Source: Hydnum rufescens UP504 (taxonomy: Eukaryota > Basidiomycota > Agaricomycetes > Cantharellales > Hydnaceae). Taken from it: a stretch of 18,444 nucleotides of DNA. Within the stretch, counting starts at the first letter, position 1. Every line of letters starts with the position of its first letter. The stretch covers positions 23,260-41,703 of the forward strand of contig MU129232.1 of NCBI GenBank assembly GCA_014904985.1, in the 5' to 3' direction. Position numbers and translations under genes: made by a program. The notes beneath the pieces were generated by a model. That model had not been told where the DNA came from. It worked only from the letters and a program-made list of their open reading frames with translations, and did no database searches. Positions 10,230 to 18,444 of this stretch are shown here, piece after piece.

Positions 10230-12781
10230 ATGCCCGGGGATAACACTGATCCCATGGACCTCCACTACACCCAGTACGGGGACAAGGAGGACAACCCGGA
10301 ATGCCATCCAGCTGAATATCTCTCTACCCAACGGTGTGCCCGCTTCTTCGTATACTGCCTCAACACTTTGAACCTCGCTGGACCCTACCCCTGTGTGCAA
10401 GGGTTGCCCCCATTCGCGAGTGATCCCTATGGCTACCACTGGGAGCACCTAGACGAGTGGGGACGACTAGGGAAATTCGAATGGACATATCGAACCCAGT
10501 TACTCCCAAAGATTTACACCTTCCCACTGCATCGAGCGTTCATCCCCCTCAACATCCCACAGTTTACTTTTGACCCGCGCGTCCATCTTCTACAGTCATG
10601 GGGCCTGAATCCCAACCTACGTTCCCTCTCCCTAAAATTCCTCCAGGAAGTTCGTACAGCCGGAGAGACGATGCTATGATGCATAAGGCGCATAGACCAG
10701 GTGACGGCCCGCTTTCACATTATTTTGCTGTCCAGCTATGATCAGGACTGGCACTTCGGGTCGTCCTGGCAGTACCTGCTCCAGCAAGGAATGACCCCCG
10801 CCCCGGCATGGAAAGCAGCGCACGTTGCGCAGGAGCTCAGAAGGCACGTACTTGACGCTACGGGATTCATGACCCTCGCTTTCCGAGTTATTCTCTACCT
10901 GCTCTGCTTCAGGGAGCGATTCAGGCCCCCATGCTTCAGAACTACCACCCGCCTCACAGGCCTAATCGTCTCCAGCCACGATCGTCGCTCCGTTCTCATT
11001 GGCAGAGGACTCGCCGAATTGGGGGCTCCCGTATGGTCGATGGCCATAGAAAACAAAACACCTGGTCTCGAGCTCTACCCCGTGGTACTACACAGTACTC
11101 GCCCCTATGGATGGATGCTGAGAAAGAGGTCAAGACCAAGCATCCCCATCGGGATTTACGGGACACCTATTCTCAAAAACTGATCCGCGAGTCCTTCGAG
11201 AAACGTCTGACAGACCTAGGGCGACAACGACTCGTGAATCCGCCGGAAGAGATATGGGTGATGGAGAAGGAGCATCTGCGAGAAATGAGGATGACAGGCC
11301 CGTATTATCGTCACCACCCATCCTATTTTCGTGCACCTCAAGGTCCCCCCAAGGAGAACTATCTGGAAGGCCTCGTGCGCTGGCTGTCACATGCCCATGA
11401 GGGAGGGTACTTACCGATCCTGAACGAACTGCAGGAATGCCTCGGCACGGAAACATTACCTTTGACTAAATGGGCCGATCACGAAGAGGCTACCCCTCCT
11501 CCCTCATTCCTATTTCAAAACTACCCCTTATGCCAGGAATGGGTCGAACGTAGAGGATTCGAATGGCACCAGCCTGAATTGCCACCCAAGCTGCAGTTTC
11601 GGTACAAGCTGGCAGCGCGATTAATCGACCCCGCCCTGTGATCTCATGGCACCCCCCTGGTGCTACTCACGCACATGGAGGACTACGATCCGTATGTTGC
11701 CACAGCCATGGGGTCCCTGCGATGACCACACTCTGAATCGCCACAGGAGCGTCGCATTAGGCCTCATGCAAACGTCGCTACTTACCCCGAAGAGGAACTC
11801 ACACCCTACGAGGACGACGAGCAGCTTCACACCTCCGACTTCACCCTACCTGAGGATGTTGGTCTCTCGACCCACGAAGCTCTGGGGAAGGCGACCAAAT
11901 CTTCTCAGCCGGAGGACCCTGACGAGGTCTGGGGACTGCTAGATACGCGAACAGACCAATTCCCAGTGGAGTTCTACCCGTTCGTGTACCTTAAGTCGGA
12001 GGAATGCTTGGAGGAGGAACTCCTCAAACAATATGGGTTGGGGGTTAAGCAATGGCTCTATCAGGAGCCCCGTCTCACCCTCGTCTTCACGGAAAGGGAC
12101 CGCGCGCGTAGAGCATTGGAAAGCCAGAAACTAGCTGCCAAGTTCTACCCGTCCGAGCCATCAGCACATGCCCGACAATACGACGAAAGCCTCTATTGTC
12201 CATGGGGCCCCGAAGTCTCAAAGAGAGTACTCGAAGTGCTATCCACAAGAATCCGCCAAAGGCTGGAGCTCTGCCCACCTCCCCAGCCCATCCTGATAAA
12301 AGGCAGTCCCTCGCGACCCCCAGACACGAGCTTCAAGTCTGTCGACCTGGCTACACTATTCCATCCCGAAGGTCCCCCACGAGTTCAGGGGTTGTCTCAA
12401 AGTTTAATGTCCAGGTATCTGCTCACTCCTCAGGAGCTCCTGACATTCCTGGCCAGGCAAATAGAGTACCTAGGCCGACTCCCTGCCTTCAACGCAAGGG
12501 AACTGCTTGAAGCCACGCTAAAATTGGACACTCTGCTTAGAAGGCACCTATCCTATCAGGACCCGGTCAAGTTCAATGTCCAGATACCTTATGGGGGCCC
12601 CCACTGGACAACGCTCGAATGGCTCACCCAAACTACCCCAGGAGTTGACCCCACTTCCCTTACCGCTTGTGGCACATACGCTGGTGAACAATTTCGGTGG
12701 AATGGATGGTTCAAGTGCTACGAGATCATGCTGGACAATCTAGATCTTGAGGATATGAGCATTCTCCCTCCAGACTCCTAA
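10230..12781 (+). pseudogene. Accessory ORF of the Ty3/gypsy element, between chromodomain and 3' LTR; product unknown
   Basis: About 850 codons when the breaks are read through. Not recognised. The start chosen is ATG 10230 (MPGDNTDPMDLHY) because the residues before it look non-coding; ATG 10173 is an alternative. The first third is rich in Trp, Tyr, Pro and His (YGYHWEHLDEWGRLGKFEW). A Pro/Arg-rich, probably disordered segment runs from about 10930 to 11130. The C-terminal third is helical-looking (YLLTPQELLTFLARQIEYLG) and ends WFKCYEIMLDNLDLEDMS. I see no signal peptide, membrane segment or protease site, so it does not resemble an envelope protein. Breaks: TGA at 10677, 11639 and 11723, where CGA fits, and a frameshift between about 10858 and 10930. 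The stop lies 18 bp before the LTR and the ORF shares strand and CpG-rich composition with pol, so it belongs to the element. Confidence 0.72.
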
Positions 12782-12787
12782 CGCCAT

Positions 12788-12799
12788 GCTGGGGGGCAC
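12788..12799 (+). other. Probable polypurine tract of the retrotransposon
   Basis: The sequence GCTGGGGGGCAC lies immediately before the first base of the LTR. A G-rich run at this place is where plus-strand DNA synthesis is primed in Ty3/gypsy elements. It is interrupted by C and T, so it is not a pure purine run; the call rests mainly on position. Confidence 0.55.
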
Positions 12800-12887
12800 T
12801 GTAATATAGGGCTGTACTACGTATGTACATAGTAGTTTGTCTCGTATTGTATCTTACATAATAGCATGGCCATGAGGATTCTAAGTC

Positions 12888-12979
12888 CCAGTCGCGCCGG
12901 AATCAAACCATCTTCTTGCCTGGACCTCTTTGCTCTCGCGAGACCCGTGAAACTAACACCGCTGCGCCACTACCCGCGA
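12888..12979 (-). ncRNA. tRNA-like sequence (retroposed tRNA or short SINE) inside the LTR
   Basis: Read on the minus strand it carries an A box TGGCGCAGCGG (plus coordinates 12959-12969) and a B box GGTTTGATTCC (12899-12909), the internal RNA polymerase III promoter elements of tRNA genes. The ends GTCGCG and CGCGAC (12975-12980 and 12891-12896) pair as six base pairs of an acceptor-like stem. The insert is flanked by a 7-bp direct repeat CTAAGTC (12881-12887 and 12980-12986), as expected for a retroposed copy. The T-arm is imperfect, the B box has T for the usual C, the A box is offset for a true acceptor stem, and no anticodon could be assigned. It is not an intact tRNA gene. No poly-A/T tail is evident. 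Confidence 0.55.
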
Positions 12980-13085
12980 CTAAGTCGCGTGATGATCTGA
13001 CCGTACCAAGGCACATGATCCGTCACCATAGAGCATGGGGCAGAGACGGATACAGGAGAGTCATGTACGAGCGCGACTCTACTAG

Positions 13086-13134
13086 GTAAGTGCCCGCTTC
13101 CAGTCAGTTAGCTAACCCGCCACTTCGTCCTTAG
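13086..13134 (+). other. Intron-like segment within the LTR
   Basis: Starts GTAAGT, has a branch-type GCTAAC at 13111-13116 and ends TTAG at 13134, a length of 49 bp, the same size as the clear introns in the neighbouring genes. If real it would be spliced from transcripts that pass through this part of the LTR. No flanking reading frame supports it, so the evidence is signal-based only. Confidence 0.35.
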
Positions 13135-13382
13135 ATAGTAACTGAGCCCTTTGGCCAGTTACTACCACTTCCCACTTCCCCATCCTCTCCTCTCCTCACG
13201 TTTCTCCCACGCCCGAAGCGAAGCCAGTGCTTAGCTTCGTTTGTGGCCCTCCCATTCAAAGCCAGTGCTTAGAACGGTTGGATTATCCTTTCTCTTCTAT
13301 TCACAGATCCGTCGAATCTGCCTTGTCTAACGACGATGAATACCGCAGCCTCTCGAAGTCGAGAACCGCGTTATTACAGAGC

Positions 13383-13544
13383 CCCTCTGTCTGTAGGAGC
13401 AGGTGAAGGAGATCTGCCATAGTCCTTTTTTTGGGGCATCTATCCCTACCCCAGTTCCAAGAGGGTGACCCATGCCATTGGCTGGGAACCCTTCCATCTG
13501 CAGGAGTAGGGGAGGGAGATTGCCCATGGTCCTTTTTTGTGGGG
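13383..13544. repeat. Direct repeat, about 55 bp, at 107-bp spacing, next to the LTR
   Basis: 13383-13437 and 13490-13544 align along their whole length at a constant 107-bp offset. Each contains a CTGTAGG/CTGCAGG block, a GGAGAT/GGAGAT-type block and a CCTTTTTT run ending in GGGG. The 50 bp between the copies has only weak similarity to what follows the second copy, so this may be an old tandem duplication of a 107-bp unit. It lies within the 3' end of the minus-strand gene B. Confidence 0.6.
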
Positions 13545-16500
13545 AAATGGAACAGTTCAAAGGAAGCCTGCCTCCTGCTAGAGGATTGACCCCCTCTTTT
13601 ACCTTCCATACAAGGCAGGGCAGTATCAGCTGTGGCTCCATCAGGGGGAACTGAACTGCACTTACTATGGACCAAGTTTTGTTCTGGGTGAGAGGATGCC
13701 TTGTGGTCACTGCCAGGTTTATGGGTTTGAGTAGCTTTCAATCCTATCTCAACCCCATTAGATACTGTTCAGGCCCTGCACCAACTAATGGAGGCATACC
13801 AGCAGTAACTTGGTTCAAATAGGCCTCCTGATGCAGGGGCTTCACTGTCTTTCTGGGTTCTTGAGCCCTAGGCAAAGCCGTCCCTTCCAACCCCACCCCA
13901 CCAGGGTTATTAGATGGGAGAGGTCTCTTCAAATTTGGCAAATTACTTACATTGTTTCATCTTTGAAGGCCTTGCTGGGGCAATTTCTGCCCCTGAATCA
14001 TCTTCCAACACTTCTCTGAAGCTGGGTGGAGCATCTTCCAAATCTAGAAGGGGGAGGGTTTGAGTAATGAGAGGTTTTCAGGCCAAAAAGCTCCTTTGCA
14101 TGGGACTTGCCTGAAGACCCGGCATTAATAACTGCAGACTTGGCGCTGGTGACCGGAAGGGCCTTGCTGATCTTGGCCCTATTCTTTCCTTCCTTAGCCT
14201 TTTGAGCAGTGTCCATCTTTCACCATTTGGTCCTGTCCCATAGGCGCAAAAGGGGGTTCTTCTTCTGATCAAAGACCAAGGGGAGATTCCCATCCTCCAT
14301 ATCCTCAATGTTTACAGATTCTGTTCCCCCCATTAGCCTCTGGCTCTTTACAACCCCAGGGGATGCTGGAGACTTACCCTTGGAAAAGGCCTCCATATAC
14401 AGGATTGTTCCTGGAACAACAAGGGGATATCCCTCTTGTCGACTGTGGGCCCCTTTCACAAAGCCAACCACAATGCTCTGCAGTATGCATTTCATTTCAC
14501 TCTGGAGATAGGTTTCTGCCTTTTTTGAGACAGGACAGGTGAAGGGCCAATTATGAATTTGGAAAGACACCCCCTTATCCTTGTTAAGGAGGTCATAGAT
14601 AATGTTGGCTAACCCCAAGTATGGCCATCCTTTCTTCCCCCAGCTTTCAAGGATGCCATTTTGTTTGAGAACTTGATCTACAAAACCCGCCCAATGAGAA
14701 TCAGTCCTTCCATATCAGGGGCTTTAGCAATGCCTAGCTACTTACTCACCATCTCAAGGAGTTTTCCCAAGACCATGGAATGGAGATCCTCCAGTAGCAG
14801 GGGGTTGGCCTCTGTATAGGCCTCCCACCCTTTAATCAAGGGTTCAAAGGTCTCAGCTTCAGCAAGATTCAAAGCACTGAGAATTGAAATTAGTAATAGC
14901 CCCCAAAATCAGTCAATAGAGCCACCCACCCAAGGCTATACATAAACTTCCATTTGTTTGTGGGCATCCAGAAGATTTGTTCAACAATATCCCCAATTTT
15001 TTTGGAAGGGGCAAAGACTGAAGCATTGGCAATGGCAGCACCATCAGTTGGATCCAATGCAGTCACAAAGCCAACAGCAGCTAAGTCATAGAGGTTGTAG
15101 TTTTGTCGAGACTGGGAGTTTCTTTTCTCAATGAAGCCCTTTGATAATAAGGGCTGTATTAAAGCATACCTTTTCACTCAAATCCTTCCCCAGCTTTTTG
15201 AGGATGGACACCCTTGAGGAGCCTGAAAACATTTTCTGGTTTACTTTGGCTTTGATTTCCTCCAGTCAAATAGAGATACTTTTGGCCCAGGTTTTGTAGC
15301 CCTCCTTCCCCTCCCTGGAGGCTTCCCCCTTCTCTTTTTGATAGATCTCTGATAGCTCCACTGCAGTCAAACCTTTGAAGCTGTTGGTATACTGCCCAAA
15401 AAACCTCTGAATTCAACAGGCTCACCATGGTCAGGATGCTCTGCAGAGTAGAGTTGAGTAAAATCATTCCAAGGCCCTCCACACAATCTCCCTGTTTGGG
15501 CATGAGCAGTTTTCAGGACAAGCTCAGCAGGCACCCACATCTCCTGGGCTAGGGTGGCATATCATCCCCTTTCTTCTTCTGCCTGCTGTTTAATGTGCTC
15601 CATCTGGGATTTAGTAAGCCTTGAGACCAGGGGCTTTGTATGGGCTTCATCCAACACCTCTTCATCAGCCTTGTCATCTGCCTCAGCTTTAGTCTCCTTC
15701 CCCTTTCCTTTGGTCTGGCAGCACCACTCAGCCTGCTCCTCTGCCAATTCTGCAGCCCTGGCTCACTGGGCCTCAAGCCTGACAGCCCTTTTGGCCTCCA
15801 GCCTAGCTAGGTCCTTTGGGTTCCTCTCATTGTTCATTGCCTCTTCAAGGCCAGACATATATTCCCCCTCTGAGCTGGAGTCATCAAAGGATGGGACTAC
15901 ACAGTCTGAAGAACTAGGAGCTTCTGCATCCTCCAAGGCCTCCCCTGGGTTCTTTGAATAGGCAGTATGCCCTGCATTGGGGCCAAATTCCTCGGTTTCA
16001 GATGCTGTAGGGAGGCCCAACAGCCTCCTTTGCTCCTCCTCAGAGTCTGGGGGTTCCTCAAATTGATCAGCAGGAAACCTGGAGAAACCATCCGCTTCAT
16101 CTCCTGGACCTTCAAGGCCTTCAGCTACATCTGCGGCCTCAGAGTCTCATTTGGGAGCATGGGGCATATTGGGAATAGGTTGGAAATGAGGGTTGCGGCT
16201 GGGGCTGGGGCTGGAACAAGGGGTAGGGCAGGGGTAGGTGTAGGTGTAGGCATAGGGTTAATGTCAGGGAAAGGGCATCCCCTGGAGGCATTGGATTTGG
16301 GGGGCCAGGTTGGGCTTTCAAGAACAATGCCATCAAACCTTGCCAGGTCTGAGTGGGCCATTCTTCCTGTTTGTGACTTCTGGGGAGCCAGCAAGGGAGG
16401 GGCTGCCTTTTCTGGGCCCTTGCCGATGTCCTGAGGCTGGGCAGAGTGCTTTTGGTAGGTCCTAACCCTAGATTTGGGGGCCAAAGTCTGAGGGGACCCC

Positions 16501-16946
16501 AGCACAGTGCTGCTTGCAACACCTTCACTGTCCCCACCCCCACCTGGTCCCTTCTTTTGGGGCTTTCTTTTGTAGGGTTGCTTGGCCTTGGATTGTGTCT
16601 TTATGGACAGAGACCAAGTTATTACTTTCCTTGTTCTATAAAGAAAGGGGTTGCTTACAGGCTCAGCGGGCAAGGCCTCCTCTTTCAACTTTGATCTGTT
16701 GCTTCTATGGGTAGCAGTGGAGTTGGAGGTGGGCCTAGCAGTGGAGTCTGATGTGAGTTCTGCAGGCTTGGCATGGCGGGCCTTTTTGCCATGAGAAAGG
16801 CAGGCGTTAAAGATGGTCTCAGAAGCACTGCTGTCTGAAGGTCCTGCATGAGGAGCTGCAGGGGAGTGCAAAAGGGCTGAGGCTTGGAAACAGCTAGAAA
16901 CAACAACAAAGTTAGCAACAGAACCCAATCCATGGAAAGAACTCAC

Positions 16947-16969
16947 TGGGAGAAGCAGGAGGGGGGGCC
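16947..16969 (-). other. 23-nt microexon of gene B
   Basis: Read on the minus strand, the exon lies between TTAG (acceptor ending at 16970) and GTGAGT (donor starting at 16946). The flanking introns are 49 bp and 53 bp. It enters in phase 0 from the exon ending at 17019 and leaves in phase 2, which restores exactly the open frame of the following exon (CFQASALLHSPAAPH). It encodes GPPSCFS plus two bases of a codon. Without it the reading frame across this region does not connect. Confidence 0.5.
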
Positions 16970-17099
16970 CTAACAGAGGGCAAAACAATCTGATGCTCAA
17001 AAAAAATGGTTAATAAACCCCAGGAGTTCTGATGGACTTTGGTGTTGGGGGCTGTTCATTCCAGTACGGAGTTTCTTTCCCACTCAGTTCTAGAATCTG

Positions 17100-17456
17100 C
17101 ACCCTTAAAGATCAACAGCCTTGTTGGAGTGACCAAAAAAGGTAACGGTACAATTTTGGTGGGAGAATGGAATAGGGGGATTGGCAAATAGCCTTCTTAG
17201 GCCATATATCAAAGCAGTGCCCTGCCTGCAGAGGGAGGAAAGTAAAGGAAGAGGGGTTTGGGGGCTAGTTGTGGAGAAATGAAGATGGAAGTCAGATAAT
17301 GGGCCCAACAAAAGAGAAAAGAGTGAAGTACAAAGTACAAAGATGAGAGAACCAAGGACAAGAGAATTGAGAACAAGAGAACATGAGAACAAGAGAGAAC
17401 ATGAGAAAATGAGAATGCAAGAAGAGGAGGGAACACAAGAACATGAGGCCTTCCCA
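17100..17456. other. Intergenic spacer between gene A and gene B
   Basis: Separates the TAA of gene A from the first supported exon of gene B on the same strand, so it should hold the gene B promoter and 5' end, which I cannot define. A hydrophobic minus-strand open frame (17105-17392) is mostly the complement of the purine-rich repeat and looks spurious. Confidence 0.4.
17341..17450 (+). repeat. Degenerate purine-rich tandem repeat (GAGAACAAGA/GAACATGAGA type)
   Basis: About 110 bp of plus-strand sequence made almost only of A and G with regular C/T interruptions. Units of roughly 10 bp repeat as GAGAACAAGA, GAACATGAGA and GAGAAAATGA variants. It lies immediately downstream of the gene A stop and upstream of gene B, both on the minus strand. 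The charged or hydrophobic open frames it creates are by-products of the repeat. Confidence 0.7.
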
Positions 17457-18444
17457 TTAAGAGTCCCTCCCTTTGCCTTGAGCGGAACCTTTGTTCTTGC
17501 TTTGCTCTACCACCCAGGCAATGACAGCTTCTACCTGCTTGGTGTCTGCTTCCAGGGCAGGGTTTGACAGGGCATATTCAGGGACTCACAATTGGATCCA
17601 ACACAATCAAGAATCTATGGTCCTTGGGCGCATACTGGATGCATTCTGCCCCTACTGATTCATCCTGGGCGCCTTGATTGAAAGACCGCCCAGGTTCCAC
17701 AATGGAAGCCTTTCCACATAGGGCAGATTTAGCCTCCAAAGCTTGCTGGATACAATGCACTATGTGCCTGATCAAATGAATGTAAGGCCCATGCTGGGAG
17801 GCATAAAGTGGGATTCAGAAAGCCACTCTGGAAAACTCAGCCAGAAGGAGGAGGAATAAAGAGAGTTGCTTGAGGCACAAGTGATCCCCTTCAGAGAAAT
17901 TTTCTGGGCAACAGGCTTGGGTCAGCTCGTGTAGGAACTGGGACATGCACCAGAACTGCTCAAGGGACCTAGGCATCCTTGGAGGGAGGTGGGGGGGTTG
18001 AACCAAGGGGGGATTACTTCTGCACTCAAACATCTGCTGTAGAAGGGCTTGGTGAGCCCTTTCCATGTACACAGCCACAGTTTTGGCTGCTTCTCTTGTA
18101 TTGATGGGGTGATTGGAAGGAGGGGCCAATTCCAAAAGGGCTTCCACCTCTTTAACAGGCCATGGGTCTGAGAATAGCTGCCTTATGTACCCTTCATCAA
18201 GAAAATGCTGGTAGTCAGATCTCCAATTGGGGGGATCGGTATCAACAGCATGGGTGCCTGCCTCAGGGTTAGATGCCCTCAGGCTCCGCAACACTGCATC
18301 CCATTGATCTGGGCATTTGAACAGGAAGTTGATCTCCAGGACCTTCTGAGAGTCCTTTTGTCTTATACCCCATTCTTTGATGAGGACCTGGCTGCCTTTG
18401 AAAGCAAGGATGCCTTGGGGGTGATATCATTCAGCAAGGCCCTT
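17457..18444 (-). pseudogene. Gene A: 3' part of a broken hypothetical gene
   Basis: Not recognised. The gene enters from the right edge. One long exon (18444-17590) encodes about 285 residues: GILAFKGSQVLIKEWGIRQ, FKCPDQWDAVLRSLRASNP, PPNWRSDYQHFLDEGYIRQL, TREAAKTVAVYMERAHQALL, then a Pro-rich loop and RSLEQFWCMSQFLHELTQAC, YIHLIRHIVHCIQQALEAKS and FLIVLDPI. An intron at 17535-17589 (GTGAGT...GCAG, 55 bp) joins in phase to a last exon of 25 codons (VEAVIAWVVEQSKNKGSA) ending in TAA at 17457. TGA (plus-strand TCA) interrupts the long exon at 18427 and 17815; CGA fits both. Apart from these two sites the frame is clean. The fold looks largely helical with no membrane segment. Like gene B it is CpG-poor, and it lies upstream of gene B on the same strand, so the two may have been mobilised or duplicated together (inference). 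Confidence 0.6.

Larger units (their letters stand above)
12800..13378 (+). repeat. 3' long terminal repeat of the Ty3/gypsy element (579 bp)
   Basis: Begins TGTAATA (12800-12806) and ends TATTACA (13372-13378), a perfect 7-bp inverted terminal repeat of the TG...CA type. It directly follows the G-rich tract and the end of the element's last ORF. CpG content is high inside and falls abruptly after 13378, which agrees with an element boundary there. It contains a tRNA-like insert, an intron-like segment and a 14-bp direct repeat AAGCCAGTGCTTAG (13221-13234 and 13259-13272), the first copy within a small hairpin (CGAAGC...GCTTCG, 13219-13239). The partner 5' LTR is not in the window, so identity between LTRs and target-site duplication cannot be tested. 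Confidence 0.75.
13383..17099 (-). pseudogene. Gene B: broken multi-exon hypothetical gene, cut off by the retrotransposon LTR
   Basis: Not recognised. In reading order: an exon ending at 17019 (ELSGKETPYWNEQPPTPKS); intron 16970-17018; a 23-nt exon 16947-16969; intron 16894-16946 (GTGAGT, branch GCTAAC, CTAG); then a basic Ser/Pro-rich exon from 16893 reaching PTPTPTPALPLVPAPAPA. A frameshift near 16150 leads to an acidic region (GPGDEADGF, SSSEGEYMSGLEEAMNNER) and a charged helix. A better conserved-looking core follows: MWVPAELVLKTAHAQTGRL, GGPWNDFTQLYSAEHP, VELSEIYQKEKGE, FVTALDPTDG, QIFWMPTNKWKFMYSLG. Intron 14877-14929 splits it from LNLAEAETFEPLIKGWEAY; ESWGKKGWPYLGLANIIYDL and a Lys-rich tail come last. 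Breaks: TGA (plus TCA) at 15763, 15562, 15266 and 14220, all natural CGA sites; frameshifts near 15390 and 15170; unclear junction near 14745. The 3' end is lost at the LTR. Almost no CpG remains. Confidence 0.6.

Noticed and set aside
5076..11725. TGA as a recoded or selenocysteine codon
   Set aside because: The sites fall at Arg positions in several unrelated genes alongside frameshifts. Decay is the simpler reading.
11646..11942. Separate 98-codon ORF
   Set aside because: It is a shadow frame. The neighbouring frame continues through two TGA at former CGA sites into the downstream coding block.
10230..12781. Envelope glycoprotein
   Set aside because: Position fits, but no signal peptide, membrane segment, cysteine-rich ectodomain or furin-like site is visible.
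12888..12979. Functional tRNA gene
   Set aside because: Imperfect T-arm, A box offset from the acceptor stem, no assignable anticodon, flanking direct repeats and location inside an LTR all indicate a retroposed copy.

Overview
The window looks like a transposon-rich, gene-poor stretch of a basidiomycete (Agaricomycete-type) nuclear genome. The evidence is a KDZ-superfamily transposase with a CxC2-type cysteine cluster, short 49-63 bp GT-AG introns, a chromodomain-type Ty3/gypsy integrase, and multi-exon hypothetical genes. Every substantial gene in view is broken. The species cannot be told from the sequence.

Layout. (1) 1-2510, plus strand: a 5'-partial, decayed hypothetical gene with a Ser/Thr-rich N-terminus, a short conserved YE..R..NI..N motif, a coding minisatellite of about 14 units of 87/90 bp, and a C-terminal Trp-rich domain. 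(2) 3104-6839, plus strand: a decayed multi-exon KDZ transposase gene, probably from the same element or element cluster. (3) About 7000-8370: a 21-bp minisatellite, ancient and scrambled on the left and nearly homogeneous with an 84-bp higher-order unit on the right. (4) 8586-13378, plus strand: the 3' part of a Ty3/gypsy retrotransposon (zinc-binding domain, integrase core, GPF module, chromodomain, an extra ~850-codon ORF in the env position, a G-rich tract, and a complete 579-bp 3' LTR bounded by TGTAATA...TATTACA). No reverse transcriptase, RNase H or 5' LTR is present. A 92-bp tRNA-like sequence flanked by 7-bp direct repeats lies inside the LTR in antisense. (5) 13379-17099, minus strand: a long broken hypothetical gene (gene B) cut off at the LTR. 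(6) 17457-18444, minus strand: the 3' part of another broken hypothetical gene (gene A).

Common theme. Almost all in-frame stops are TGA where an Arg codon (CGA) is the natural reading, in all five broken genes and on both strands. This points to C-to-T decay at CpG rather than random mutation. The right-hand 5 kb is strongly CpG-depleted while the retrotransposon is still CpG-rich, so the retrotransposon appears to be a younger insertion into, or next to, much older decayed DNA.

No intact, obviously functional novel system is visible. The most interesting candidates are the unrecognised accessory ORF of the retrotransposon, the tRNA-like insert in its LTR, and the unrecognised gene A/gene B pair. 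All exon boundaries and family assignments were read by eye.
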